Below are positions 8,900 to 17,537 of a stretch of 40,143 bases of DNA, piece by piece. The DNA lies in assembly GCA_900316045.1 (NCBI GenBank), contig ONBM01000057.1:1-40143 (forward strand), in the 5' to 3' direction. Numbering within the stretch: the first letter of the stretch is position 1; each line of letters starts with the position of its first letter. This DNA comes from an uncultured Bacteroidales bacterium (GTDB lineage: Bacteria; Bacteroidota; Bacteroidia; Bacteroidales; UBA932). The position numbers and the translations under genes were made by a program. The notes below the pieces were generated by a model. It was given only the letters and a program-made list of their open reading frames with translations, was not told where the DNA came from and ran no database searches.

Positions 8900-10093
8900 T
8901 TAGTATGTCATCTTCCCGAGGATGCCGAGGTGATGGGCTATGAATATGCCGTAGTTGGTCATGGGAATGTGCTGGGCCTTGGCCGATTCGATGCGGGAAA
9001 CCATCAGCCGCCTGCCAAAGACGCATGCCCCGCAATGGATGATCAATGAATATGGCGTCAAGTCTTCAGGGAAGTCATTTCCAGAGACGATTTCTATGCC
9101 GAGATCATCCCCGAAACGCCCTCGAAGCATCTCAGGAATCTTCTCCCTTCCGATGTCCTCTGTAATAGGGACGTGAGAGCATGCTTCTGCGATCAGGATT
9201 TTCGATCCGGGTTTCAGTCTGTCTATGGCTTTGGCACCCTCGATGAAATAGCCAATGTCTCCTTTATAGGCCGCCATCAGCACAGAAAACGAAGTCAGAC
9301 GCACTTCAGGAGGGCATTGCGGGGCGATTTGCTTGAAGGCTGACGAATCGGCGATCACCAAATCCGGCAGGACGCAGAGGGAAGAGAGCGCCTTCGAGAA
9401 CTCTTCCGGCACGCAGGAAACAGCGATGCAATGAAGGTCGAGCAACTCACGCAGAACCTGCGCCTGGGGCATGATGAGCCTGCCTTTCGGCGCCTCCCTG
9501 TCCTGAGGCATCACAAGCACGACAATGTCGCCTCGCCGCACCAGATTGCCCAGAATCGTTCGCCCACCGAAATCTTGCGGAGCCTTTTCCATCAAAGCCT
9601 TCAGAAGAATATCTATTCCTAAATGCTTCGTAGCACTGACTTCGACAGGATCGACGCCAAATGACTTGACGGCCTCTTTTCTTGCAGCAGAAAGCGCTTC
9701 GGGGGCGAGGTCGTCGATTTTATTGAGGACAGCCAGGAAAGGCTTGCCTGATGCCGTCAACGCATTTGCGCAAGAGGACTCTAAAACATATTCATTGGAA
9801 GTGGCATCGCAGACCATTACCGCTATGTCGGCCTCGGCCAAAAGTTTTCTGGATGCCTCCGCCCTCAGGCTGCCAAGCTCCCCGGCATCATCCATGCCTG
9901 CCGTGTCAATCAGCACGCATGCCCCAAGATCCGGCAACTCGATCGCCTTCCGGACAGGATCCGTCGTAGTGCCAGGCACATCCGACACAATGGACACTGC
10001 CTGGCCGGCAATCGCATTCACCAATGATGACTTCCCGGCATTTCTCCTGCCGAAGAATCCTATGCGCAGCCTCTCCGATAATGACGTCGGCAT
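8900..10093 (-). CDS. hydF: [FeFe]-hydrogenase H-cluster maturation GTPase
   Basis: 397 residues. The N-terminal GTPase domain has the P-loop GRRNAGKSS, a switch region ending PGTTTDP, DTAGMDD and NKIDD. A middle dimerisation segment is followed by the cluster-binding domain with CSH (in ACSHVPITED) and a later HCGAC, matching the C-x-H ... H-C-x-x-C pattern of HydF. Family role: scaffold that receives the 2Fe subcluster made by HydE and HydG and loads it into HydA. It starts 6 bases after the hydG stop on the same strand, so the two are co-transcribed. The start is a GAATATG context (CGAATATG). Confidence 0.95.
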   Translation of the reverse strand: MPTSLSERLRIGFFGRRNAGKSSLVNAIAGQAVSIVSDVPGTTTDPVRKAIELPDLGACVLIDTAGMDDAGELGSLRAEASRKLLAEADIAVMVCDATSNEYVLESSCANALTASGKPFLAVLNKIDDLAPEALSAARKEAVKSFGVDPVEVSATKHLGIDILLKALMEKAPQDFGGRTILGNLVRRGDIVVLVMPQDREAPKGRLIMPQAQVLRELLDLHCIAVSCVPEEFSKALSSLCVLPDLVIADSSAFKQIAPQCPPEVRLTSFSVLMAAYKGDIGYFIEGAKAIDRLKPGSKILIAEACSHVPITEDIGREKIPEMLRGRFGDDLGIEIVSGNDFPEDLTPYSLIIHCGACVFGRRLMVSRIESAKAQHIPMTNYGIFIAHHLGILGKMTY

Positions 10094-10099
10094 ATTCGT

Positions 10100-11581
10100 T
10101 CAAAATCTGAAATCCCTCTCTCCGCCACGAATGCGACGGAGATATTCCTTTGCTTTGTCTTTGACCGGCCCGGGCAACTTGACCATCTCGGCATCCACCA
10201 TTTCCTGCCCGAGCTTGCGCGTTGCCTCCCCAGCATAGTCGGTGAGATATTCCTCCAGGGTCAGAAGCGCATTCGGCGTGCAGCAGTGATGGATTTTCCC
10301 GGCCTTCACAAGATGCATGAAGCGATCGCCCGTGCGTCCTGCGCGGTAACATGCTGTGCAGAACGATGGAATATATCCCAGAGCCAGCAGCCAGGAGACG
10401 ACCTCGTCAAGGGTTCGCTGGTCATGAACGTCAAACTGTGCGGTCTCATCATGGCGCTCAGGAGTGGTGTAGCCGCCCACGGAAGTCCTCGAAGCTCCGC
10501 TGATCTGGGATATTCCCAGGTCAAGCACCCTCTCTCGCACGTTGCGAGACTCCCGCGTAGATATTATCATTCCCGTGTATGGAGCCGATATCCTTATGAC
10601 GGCGATTATCTTGCAGAAAATGTCGTCGGGAAGGATATTCGGAAAATCCTTGAGGTCAATTCCATCGGCAGGACACAGACGAGGCACGCTGATGGTGTGC
10701 GGTCCTACTCCGAAGCGAGCTTCCAAATGTTCGGCGTGCATAAGCTGTCCCACCAGCTCGTAACGGTAGCTGTTCAGGCCGTAGAGCACCCCGCAGCCCA
10801 CATCGTCGCAGCCACCCATCTGAGCCCTGTCCATGGCCTCGGTGTGATAGCAGTAATCGCTCTTCGGCCCCGTAGGGTGAAGGGCTTCGTAATTCTTCTT
10901 GTCGTAAGTCTCCTGAAATAAGATGTACGTGCCGATTCCAGCCTCATGCAGCCGTCGATAGTTTTCCACCGTGGTAGCGGCAATGTTGACGTTCACCCTG
11001 CGGATCGAGCCATATTCGGTTTTCGTGGCATAAATCGTCTTTATGGCATCGAGCACATATTCAATAGGATTGTAGACCGGATGTTCTCCGCATTCGACCG
11101 CCAGCCTCTTGTGTCCCATATTCTCAAGGGCCCGAACCTCAGCGGCTATTTCTTCCATTGAAAGCTTCTTGCGAGGGATTGATTTGTTTTTCCCATGGTA
11201 AGGGCAATAGACGCACCCGTTCACGCAATGATTCGAAAGGTATAACGGGGCGAAAAGCACGATTCTGTTACCGTAAAAAGCCTTTTTGATTTCCCTTGCC
11301 AGATCGTGGATGCGTTCGTTCATTTCGGGCAGGTCGCAATCCATCAAGACGGCAGCTTCCCTGTGATTGAGGCCTTTCATTCCGGCAGCCTTGTTCAATA
11401 TAGATTCTATTAATCCTCGGTTACTCTTGTTCCTGGCGGCATATTCAAGAGTCTCCCGGATTTCTTCGTCGCAGATGAATTCCTCTGCATGTTCTGACTT
11501 CGGATTATATGCTGGCATAGCGTCATTGATTATGCTTATTTTCAAGTTTCGCAAGTCTTGAATATTTGATTTAAAGTTCAT
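10100..11581 (-). CDS. hydG: [FeFe]-hydrogenase maturase, tyrosine lyase (radical SAM)
   Basis: 493 residues, somewhat longer than the usual 460-480. The radical SAM motif is CVNGCVYC (C-x3-C-x2-C) in the text SNHCVNGCVYCPYHG. The C-terminal cluster motif is FCTACYRAG with a further Cys in HHCCTPN, matching the C-x2-C-x22-C site that binds the auxiliary cluster holding the labile iron. Family role: cleaves tyrosine to give the CO and cyanide ligands of the H-cluster. The gene is divergent from hydE, with 234 bases between. A downstream Met (MPAYNPKSEH, residue 22) could be an alternative start. A hairpin sits one base upstream of the annotated ATG. Confidence 0.95.
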   Translation of the reverse strand: MNFKSNIQDLRNLKISIINDAMPAYNPKSEHAEEFICDEEIRETLEYAARNKSNRGLIESILNKAAGMKGLNHREAAVLMDCDLPEMNERIHDLAREIKKAFYGNRIVLFAPLYLSNHCVNGCVYCPYHGKNKSIPRKKLSMEEIAAEVRALENMGHKRLAVECGEHPVYNPIEYVLDAIKTIYATKTEYGSIRRVNVNIAATTVENYRRLHEAGIGTYILFQETYDKKNYEALHPTGPKSDYCYHTEAMDRAQMGGCDDVGCGVLYGLNSYRYELVGQLMHAEHLEARFGVGPHTISVPRLCPADGIDLKDFPNILPDDIFCKIIAVIRISAPYTGMIISTRESRNVRERVLDLGISQISGASRTSVGGYTTPERHDETAQFDVHDQRTLDEVVSWLLALGYIPSFCTACYRAGRTGDRFMHLVKAGKIHHCCTPNALLTLEEYLTDYAGEATRKLGQEMVDAEMVKLPGPVKDKAKEYLRRIRGGERDFRF

Positions 11582-11801
11582 TGGAAAGGCTTGCGAACCT
11601 TTGCCAACGCTCTTTCCTTTTATATCTACGTTACCCTCTTCCTAAATCCCTCCCCTCGGGGGAGGGACTTTGCTGGGTCGAAGGCCCTCCTTAATAGGTG
11701 TTTCGTATTAGCGAAACTTGAGTACTTATTGCAAATTTATCAAAATTGCATTTCAAAACAAACATTTTTAAAGTTATTCGGTTTCAATCTAAACGAATTG
11801 T
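11582..11801. other. hydG-hydE divergent intergenic region with three hairpins
   Basis: Visible elements: an imperfect stem at 11583-11605, directly before the hydG start (GGAAAGG with CCTTTGCC on plus); a perfect 8-bp stem CCCTCCCC/GGGGAGGG at 11648-11666 with a 3-base loop; and a 6-bp stem GTTTCG/CGAAAC at 11700-11717. The GC-rich 11648-11666 palindrome stands out from its AT-rich surroundings and may be a dispersed intergenic element. No convincing gene was found; the open frame across this region toward hydE is discussed with hydE. Confidence 0.5.
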
Positions 11802-11809
11802 TATCTTTG
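11802..11809 (+). promoter_or_regulatory. -7 promoter element of hydE
   Basis: TATCTTTG fits the Bacteroidota -7 consensus TAnnTTTG. It ends only 6 bases before the hydE ATG at 11816, so the transcript would have almost no leader. Confidence 0.7.
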
Positions 11810-11815
11810 CAAAGC

Positions 11816-12850
11816 ATGAAGGCGACGATTGACAAACTATTCCGAACTGGGGATGCTTCCAATGAAGAATTGAAAGCACTCATGGACCTTTGCGATAATG
11901 AAGGCCTGAAAGAAGCCGCCGTCGCTCGCCGGAAGGAGCATTACGGGACCGCCGTTTACATACGTGGGCTGATAGAGTTTTCCAATCATTGCCGGAACAA
12001 CTGCTTCTACTGCGGCATAATGGCTGCCCAGAAAGACCTGCGGCGCTATCGGTTAGGGCAGAGCGAAATCCTGGGCTGCTGCAACGAGGGGTATAAGCTG
12101 GGTCTGCGAACCTTCGTGCTTCAAAGCGGAGAGGATAATGAATATTCCGACGAGGCGCTTTGCAATATAATATATTCAATAAAATCCTCGCACCCCGATT
12201 GCGCCGTGGCTCTGTCCATAGGGGAAAAGTCCCGCGCTTCGTACCAAGCCTATTTCAATGCCGGAGCCGAGCGCTATCTGCTGCGCCACGAGACGGCATC
12301 GCCAGGACATTACGCACGCCTGCATCCTGCTTCAATGAGCCTTGAAAATCGCAAGCGATGTCTCCGGGACCTGAAAGACATCGGCTATCAGGTCGGTTCC
12401 GGCTTCATGGTCGGTTCCCCGTTCCAGACGCTCGACGACCTTGTCTCTGACCTGCGATTCCTTCAGGAACTTCAGCCGGACATGATTGGGATCGGACCTT
12501 TCATCCCTGCGCAAGGCACGCCGTTCGCACACATGCAGGCAGGTTCCTTAGCGAGAACCCTGAACCTCATTTCAATGCTCAGGCTCATGTTCCCATATTC
12601 ATTGATCCCATCCACTACTTCTCTCGCCAGCATCTCGCCCCAAGGCAGGCTGCTTGGACTGGAAGCCGGGGCAAACGTACTGATGCCGAACCTGTCCCCT
12701 GCCAGCGTCAGGACACTATATTCGTTGTATGACCACAAGGATGCGCTTTCGGCATCAGGATTGGAAATTCTTAAAAAAGAAGTCTCCGGCATCGGCTACG
12801 AAGTGGTCGCCTGCCGAGGAGACGTCAAGTCACAAAAGGATGAGAATTGA
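11816..12850 (+). CDS. hydE: [FeFe]-hydrogenase maturase, radical SAM protein HydE
   Basis: 344 residues from the ATG at 11816, the usual HydE length. The frame is open further upstream to 11591, but that part is not protein-like and runs through the promoter element. The radical SAM motif is CRNNCFYC in IEFSNHCRNNCFYCG. Other HydE-like text includes FVLQSGED, ERYLLRHETASP and GPFIPAQGTPF. The family makes an intermediate of the dithiolate bridge of the H-cluster from a cysteine-bound iron complex released by HydG. With hydF and hydG next door, the window holds a complete maturation set. It is on its own promoter and divergent from hydGF, so its expression could be set separately. Confidence 0.95.
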   Translation: MKATIDKLFRTGDASNEELKALMDLCDNEGLKEAAVARRKEHYGTAVYIRGLIEFSNHCRNNCFYCGIMAAQKDLRRYRLGQSEILGCCNEGYKLGLRTFVLQSGEDNEYSDEALCNIIYSIKSSHPDCAVALSIGEKSRASYQAYFNAGAERYLLRHETASPGHYARLHPASMSLENRKRCLRDLKDIGYQVGSGFMVGSPFQTLDDLVSDLRFLQELQPDMIGIGPFIPAQGTPFAHMQAGSLARTLNLISMLRLMFPYSLIPSTTSLASISPQGRLLGLEAGANVLMPNLSPASVRTLYSLYDHKDALSASGLEILKKEVSGIGYEVVACRGDVKSQKDEN

Positions 12851-12902
12851 TGCACCTGAAAGCAATTTCCCACATATTCATTACTATATCCGCCGAATTC
12901 CT

Positions 12903-12910
12903 TATCTTTG
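12903..12910 (+). promoter_or_regulatory. -7 promoter element of murI
   Basis: TATCTTTG, matching TAnnTTTG, lies 17 bases before the murI ATG. No clear -33 TTG was seen at the usual distance. Confidence 0.6.
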
Positions 12911-12927
12911 CTTGAATTTGCAATTCT

Positions 12928-13713
12928 ATGATAGGCATTTACGACTCAGGCTCAGGAGGGTTGTCCGTTCTTAGGGAGATATTGAAAATACTGCCTAGGG
13001 AGAAATATGTCTACTATGCCGACAATGCTTTCTGCCCATACGGAGAAAAGTCTCCAGAGTTCATTCGGCAGAGGGGAAGGATAATCACCGACTATCTTCT
13101 TGGCCGCGGGGCTGACATCATCGTAATCGCCTGCAACACTGCCACCGGAGCGGCAATTTCTACTTTAAGGAAGGAATATGCCAATGTGCCGTTCATCGGC
13201 ATGGAGCCTGCTGTGAAGCCTGCGGCTCTTAGTTCCAAGAGCGGGATAATCGGAGTGCTGGCGACAGCTGGCACGCTAAAAGCATCCAAATACCTGAATA
13301 CAAAAGGAATATACGAGGGCGACGTGAAAATCGTAGAACATGTCGGGGTCGGTTTCGTCGAACTCGTGGAGAAAGGCATTCAGGACGGGCCTGAGGCAGA
13401 GAGAACAGTCCGGGCAAGCCTGGCTCCGTTGCTGGATGCCGGAGCCGACAGGATAGTGCTAGGGTGCACGCACTACCCGTTCCTGATAGCACCCATCGAG
13501 AGAATCGCTGGCTCTGGAGTTCAGATAATCGATCCTGCCCCATCGGTGGCAAGGCATCTTCTAGAAGTGATGGAAGAGAAAGGGCTGCGGAAATCCGACG
13601 CATCGGTTTCAGTCTCTCCGGACGTTGAAATTGTCGCATCAGGAGACGATGCCCCCTCGAAGCGCCTCTATGAGCTGGTATTGAAAGACATTAAAGATAA
13701 ACAATATGCTTAA
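12928..13713 (+). CDS. murI: glutamate racemase
   Basis: 261 residues. The N-terminus reads MIGIYDSGSGG, with the conserved Asp at position 6. The two catalytic cysteines are in ACNTATG (C69) and GCTHYP (C180), the standard pair of cofactor-independent glutamate racemases. The product, D-glutamate, is used in peptidoglycan synthesis in the cytoplasm. The gene starts 77 bases after hydE and has its own promoter-like element. Its last 8 bases overlap the start of pncB, so the two are probably translated from one message. Confidence 0.96.
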   Translation: MIGIYDSGSGGLSVLREILKILPREKYVYYADNAFCPYGEKSPEFIRQRGRIITDYLLGRGADIIVIACNTATGAAISTLRKEYANVPFIGMEPAVKPAALSSKSGIIGVLATAGTLKASKYLNTKGIYEGDVKIVEHVGVGFVELVEKGIQDGPEAERTVRASLAPLLDAGADRIVLGCTHYPFLIAPIERIAGSGVQIIDPAPSVARHLLEVMEEKGLRKSDASVSVSPDVEIVASGDDAPSKRLYELVLKDIKDKQYA

Positions 13714-15193
13714 TTTTTCTTATTGCTCCGACAAGTACCAGTACACGATGGGAAAGTCATTCTACGAGACAGGCAAAAAGGATAAAATCGCCATTTTCAA
13801 TATGTTCTACCGCGTCGCTCCGGAAAACAACAACTGGGCAGTGGTGAGCGGCACCGAAGAAGTCATCGAGTGCGTGAAGAATCTGGGAAACGCAGAGCCT
13901 GGCTTCTTCGAGAAGTTCTTGCCCGGCGAGGATTACGCCGAGTTTCGCAAGTATCTCTCTGACATGAAGTTCACTGGAAATGTCTATGCCATGAGAGAAG
14001 GCGAGATAGCTTTCCCTAACCAGCCAATAGTTACGGTGGAAGGGCCTCTGATAGAAGCGCAAGTGCTGGAAACACCTCTGCTTTGCATAATGAACCACCA
14101 GATGGCTGTGGCCACCAAGGCATCCCGCGTCTGCAGGGCGACAAAGCATCCCGTAAGCGAGTTCGGCTCCCGCCGTGCTCACGGCCCCTGGGCAGCGACT
14201 TTCGGGGCAAAGGCCGCAGTAATCGCTGGCTGCGCCAGCTCATCGAACATTCTGACTGGCGTAATGAACGGCGTTCCTTCAACAGGCACTATGGCGCATA
14301 GCTTCGTCACATCCTACGGCAGCACCGTCGAGGGCGAACACAAGGCATTCGTGGATTACATCCACACCCACATGGGAGAAAACCTTATTCTTCTCATCGA
14401 CACTTACGACACTCTCCGGTGCGGAATTCTGAATGCCATCCGTGCGTTCCGAGAATGCGGCATCGACGACAGCTATCCGGGCGGGTACGGAATACGCCTC
14501 GACAGCGGAGACCTCGCCTACCTTTCCATCAAGGTGCGCAAGATTCTGGACGACCACGGCATGAAGAATTGCAAAATCTTCGCTACCAATTCTTTGGACG
14601 AATATCTGATCACTGACCTTGAGATTCAGGGAGCCCGCATCGACTCCTATGGCGTAGGCGATGCCATAGCCACCAGCAAGGCGGCTCCATGTTTCGGCAA
14701 CGTGTACAAATTGGTGCAAATTGATGGCGAGCCTGTCCTGAAACGGTCAGAGGACACGATCAAGCTGATTAATCCAGGCTTCCAGATTACTTACAGGATA
14801 ACGAAACATGATCCCGACCTCGGCGACATTTACAAGGCCGACGTTACCTGCCTGAGGGGAGATTCGATCGCCAGAAAGATAGAGGCTGGCGAGGCGTTCA
14901 CGATTTTCGACGAGACTGATCATTTCAAGCACAAGACCTTCGATGCAGGATCATATTCATGGAGGACATTACAGGAGCAGATTATCAAGGACGGCGAACG
15001 CTGCGCTCCGCAGCACACCCTGCTGGAGAAAAAAGCTTTCTACGACGACACGCTGGCTCATTTCAGCCCGTCGGAGCGGAGGCTCATCAACCCGCACTAC
15101 TACAAGGCCGACATATCCGATGACCTCTATAAAGTAAAAATCGGCATCTTGGACCGCCTGAACGCCCAAATCGCAGCCTTCAGCATCGACTAG
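13706..15193 (+). CDS. pncB: nicotinate phosphoribosyltransferase
   Basis: 495 residues. Recognisable family text: YQYTMGKSFYETG at the N-terminus, SEFGSRRAHGPWAA, GTMAHSFV (with the conserved His that is phosphorylated in the family), LIDTYDTL and GIRLDSGDLA. It converts nicotinate and PRPP to nicotinate mononucleotide in the Preiss-Handler route to NAD. The start overlaps the murI 3' end by 8 bases (CAATATGCT). The gene ends convergent with xseB. NAD supply fits with the NAD-linked hydrogenase nearby, but a functional link is only circumstantial. Confidence 0.95.
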   Translation: MLNFSYCSDKYQYTMGKSFYETGKKDKIAIFNMFYRVAPENNNWAVVSGTEEVIECVKNLGNAEPGFFEKFLPGEDYAEFRKYLSDMKFTGNVYAMREGEIAFPNQPIVTVEGPLIEAQVLETPLLCIMNHQMAVATKASRVCRATKHPVSEFGSRRAHGPWAATFGAKAAVIAGCASSSNILTGVMNGVPSTGTMAHSFVTSYGSTVEGEHKAFVDYIHTHMGENLILLIDTYDTLRCGILNAIRAFRECGIDDSYPGGYGIRLDSGDLAYLSIKVRKILDDHGMKNCKIFATNSLDEYLITDLEIQGARIDSYGVGDAIATSKAAPCFGNVYKLVQIDGEPVLKRSEDTIKLINPGFQITYRITKHDPDLGDIYKADVTCLRGDSIARKIEAGEAFTIFDETDHFKHKTFDAGSYSWRTLQEQIIKDGERCAPQHTLLEKKAFYDDTLAHFSPSERRLINPHYYKADISDDLYKVKIGILDRLNAQIAAFSID

Positions 15194-15213
15194 GCATCGA
15201 CACGCGCGAAAGA

Positions 15214-15240
15214 GGTTCTTCTCAGTTCAGGTGAAGAATC
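15214..15240. terminator. hairpin between convergent pncB and xseB
   Basis: GGTTCTTC (15214-15221) pairs with GAAGAATC (15233-15240), one G-T pair, with an 11-base loop. T-tracts are short on both sides, so intrinsic termination is uncertain. Confidence 0.4.
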
Positions 15241-15241
15241 G

Positions 15242-15439
15242 TTAATCCGTCTCAGCATCCTCAATGGACTCGCGGACGGAGCGGAGGTACTGCCTGCACT
15301 GGGCGATGAGTTCTTTGGAGCGCTTGACGAGGGTTCCTATGTCGTCCAGGCTGGTCTCGGGATTCTCCACCTTGGCAGCTATCTGATCCAGTTCAGCCAC
15401 GGCTTTAGAGTAGTCGAATTTTTCTGTTGGCATATTCAT
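15242..15439 (-). CDS. xseB: exodeoxyribonuclease VII small subunit
   Basis: 65 residues, almost all helical: FDYSKAVAELDQIAAKVENPETSLDDIGTLVKRSKELIAQC follows the XseB family pattern of a two-helix subunit. It binds XseA to form the exonuclease that degrades single-stranded DNA into short oligonucleotides. It lies 46 bases downstream of xseA on the same strand. The start is the double ATG ATGAATATG; the second Met (MPTEKF) is equally possible. Confidence 0.93.
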   Translation of the reverse strand: MNMPTEKFDYSKAVAELDQIAAKVENPETSLDDIGTLVKRSKELIAQCRQYLRSVRESIEDAETD

Positions 15440-15485
15440 TTAAAATTTTGTTGATATTTCATATTCATAAGGAGTCGTCCTGGCA

Positions 15486-16982
15486 TCAGGCACCTTCTGC
15501 GTTTGCCTTGGCAGATTCTTCCTCGTCTGGCAGGTTGGAATGCCTATCGATGTCCAGCACGCCGCACTTCAGCGTTCCGTCGGCGAACATCATCTGCACC
15601 CTGTCCCCAACCCGAGAGTGGGTGGCCGAGGATATTTTCACTCCTTTGAAGTCCAGCGCCAGTACGAAACCCCGCTGCAGCACCCTCCGAGGGTCAGTGC
15701 TTGAAATGCGCGTCTCAATGGTAATAAGACGCGATGCCGCATCGGCTAAAATCTTATCTACTCGCCTGTTTATCAACAGAACAACTTTATCTATATGGCT
15801 GGAAGCACTCGTAAGAACGCTCTCAGCCTTACGGTCGATGCGGTTTTCAATTCTGTCCAGAGCCTGTTCGGAAGAAGAGATTCGACTGGTAAGGCCGTGC
15901 AGGATCTTGTCAGACATGCGGTCGATTCCATGGAACTGGGCCTCCAGGCGAATCCGCACGGAGTTTTTCAGCGCAATTTGTATCATATCCAGATTGTGTG
16001 ACGCATTCTGGATACGGCTAGCTGCAGAATGTCGAATGCGGAGCGAGAAGCTGTCCAGCCTAGAATTCATAGATGAGATTCGGTTCCCGAACGCCAGGGC
16101 AAGCCTCTGCTCGTAGACGCTTAGTTTCTCATCCTCAGACTCGTAAATCGAGAGGAAATAGTCAGCCAGGGCAGTAGGGGTTTTCACATAATCGAAGGCA
16201 ACCATGTCGGCGATGTGGAAATCCTGCTCATGTCCTACCGCAGTGAATACTGGAATTGGGCAACGAGCAATCGTGGATGCCAACTCGTAATCGTCATAGC
16301 AGGCAAGGTCCAGCTCGCTGCCACCGCCCCTTAGAATCAGCACCGCATCGTAGTGAACCGAGGCAGAAAGTATCTGCTGAATCGCTCCGCAAATTGATTC
16401 GGTGCATTGCGAGCCCTGCATCAAAGCCTCGAAAAGCTGTACGTCGTAGACGTAGCCATATTCATTTTCAAGCAGATGCTTCTTGAAATCGCCGAAACCA
16501 GCAGCCGTGGAGGCAGAAATCACAGCCAGCCTGTAAGGAAGAAGAGCTAGCGATAGCTGCTTCTGCATATTCATGAGCCCTTCCTTTGTAAGCCTTTCGA
16601 TAGTCTGCTGGCGGCGCAGCTCCTTCTCGCCGAGGGTGAACTGCGGATCAATGTCCTCTATGTCCAGCGAAAAACCATAAACCTCGTGAAAGCGCACCCT
16701 TGCCTTTACAAGAACCTTCATTCCGGCATCAAGAGTCGTTCCAGTGACGCTCCTGAAATAAGGTTCCAGAAGCATCCACCGCGAGCGCCAGATAGTACCC
16801 TTGGCCTGGGCAACCTGCCGTCCGTTTTCCTGCTGGGAAAGTTCCAAATAGCAATGCCCGTTCTGCCGGACGTTGATACGAGCTATCTCTGCAGCAACCC
16901 AGATGCTACCCGGGAAAACTTTCTCCAGGTTGTCCCTGACGGAATAAAGCACTGAGGCCAATTCTTGATACTCCTTTTTCAT
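15486..16982 (-). CDS. xseA: exodeoxyribonuclease VII large subunit
   Basis: About 498 residues from the ATG at 16982. An N-terminal OB-fold (IWVAAEIARINVRQNGHCYLEL) is followed by the catalytic domain (VISASTAAGFGDF, LILRGGGSELDLACYDDY, VFTAVGHEQDFHIADMVA, KTPTALADYF) and a long coiled-coil with many His, Arg and Ser residues. The C-terminal tail carries the usual short beta segment (RVLQRGFVLALDFKGVKI). The frame extends 11 codons further upstream, but a -7 element sits at 17003-17010, so the start at 16982 (MKKEYQELA) is preferred. DNA repair and recombination role with xseB. Confidence 0.95.
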   Translation of the reverse strand: MKKEYQELASVLYSVRDNLEKVFPGSIWVAAEIARINVRQNGHCYLELSQQENGRQVAQAKGTIWRSRWMLLEPYFRSVTGTTLDAGMKVLVKARVRFHEVYGFSLDIEDIDPQFTLGEKELRRQQTIERLTKEGLMNMQKQLSLALLPYRLAVISASTAAGFGDFKKHLLENEYGYVYDVQLFEALMQGSQCTESICGAIQQILSASVHYDAVLILRGGGSELDLACYDDYELASTIARCPIPVFTAVGHEQDFHIADMVAFDYVKTPTALADYFLSIYESEDEKLSVYEQRLALAFGNRISSMNSRLDSFSLRIRHSAASRIQNASHNLDMIQIALKNSVRIRLEAQFHGIDRMSDKILHGLTSRISSSEQALDRIENRIDRKAESVLTSASSHIDKVVLLINRRVDKILADAASRLITIETRISSTDPRRVLQRGFVLALDFKGVKISSATHSRVGDRVQMMFADGTLKCGVLDIDRHSNLPDEEESAKANAEGA

Positions 16983-17002
16983 GCATCTGTCTTTTCCAAA
17001 GA

Positions 17003-17010
17003 CAAATATA
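17003..17010 (-). promoter_or_regulatory. -7 promoter element of xseA-xseB
   Basis: CAAATATA on plus is TATATTTG on minus, matching TAnnTTTG. It is 20 bases upstream of the chosen xseA start and supports it. Confidence 0.65.
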
Positions 17011-17072
17011 TGCATAATAAATTCTTCCGCATCCTATGGATATGCAAAATTGTTTTTCCTTATAGAATCAAG

Positions 17073-17105
17073 CAAGCCAGCCGGAAACAACTTCCAGCTG
17101 GCTTG
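17073..17105. terminator. strong inverted repeat downstream of the 17126-17537 gene
   Basis: CAAGCCAGC (17073-17081) pairs perfectly with GCTGGCTTG (17097-17105), and inside it GGAA pairs with TTCC. No good T-tract follows on either strand, so it may be a non-canonical terminator or an mRNA 3'-end stabiliser. Confidence 0.5.
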
Positions 17106-17177
17106 TATTGCAAGAATCGGGATTCCTAGAGCTTAGCTATGAGTTTCCGGGCTCTGTCTCCTTTCAGTTCCACTATT

Positions 17178-17537
17178 TCAGTAGCCTTCTGGTAGGTCGT
17201 AAGCGATTTCGGCATCTTTGCTGAAATACACCTCAATCCTTATGACTCCGCCTTCTGCGGGGGCAGAGATTTCAGGCTCCACTTCCTTTCCCTCCATGAA
17301 GTCCAGCAAAGGCTGGCGGCAGGAGCGTGCCACGTCGAAAGCCTTTTTGGACAGCACTGGCCCAGAGCCATCGCATCTGTAACCGCTCTTGTAGAAAAGC
17401 AGCAAGAAGATGCCGCAAACCGCTATCGTCACGCCAAGTCCTTTATTTACGAAAAAGAGGGCGATGCCGACTGCAATCAATATTACAGATATAGTGAGGT
17501 CCTTGACTGTATGGACCTTGACAAAATTCATTTCCAT
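17178..17537 (-). CDS. small conserved-looking two-helix membrane protein, probable C-terminal frameshift
   Basis: 119 residues. Two adjacent hydrophobic helices (about 13-30 and 33-48, ISVILIAVGIALFFV and GVTIAVCGIFLLLFY) precede a soluble C-terminal domain. I do not recognise a named family. The annotated frame stops after AYDLPEGY. A second frame continues past this point with plausible protein text (TYQKATEIVELKGDRARKL, then IAKL) and ends with TAG at 17126-17128. A small deletion near 17185-17220 probably broke the frame, and the intact gene would span about 17126-17537. No promoter is obvious. It stands between the antiporter-lipoprotein pair and xseA. Confidence 0.6.
   Translation of the reverse strand: MEMNFVKVHTVKDLTISVILIAVGIALFFVNKGLGVTIAVCGIFLLLFYKSGYRCDGSGPVLSKKAFDVARSCRQPLLDFMEGKEVEPEISAPAEGGVIRIEVYFSKDAEIAYDLPEGY

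Noticed and set aside
11591..11815. N-terminal extension of HydE
   Set aside because: It covers hairpins and the -7 element, and the translated text does not resemble HydE.
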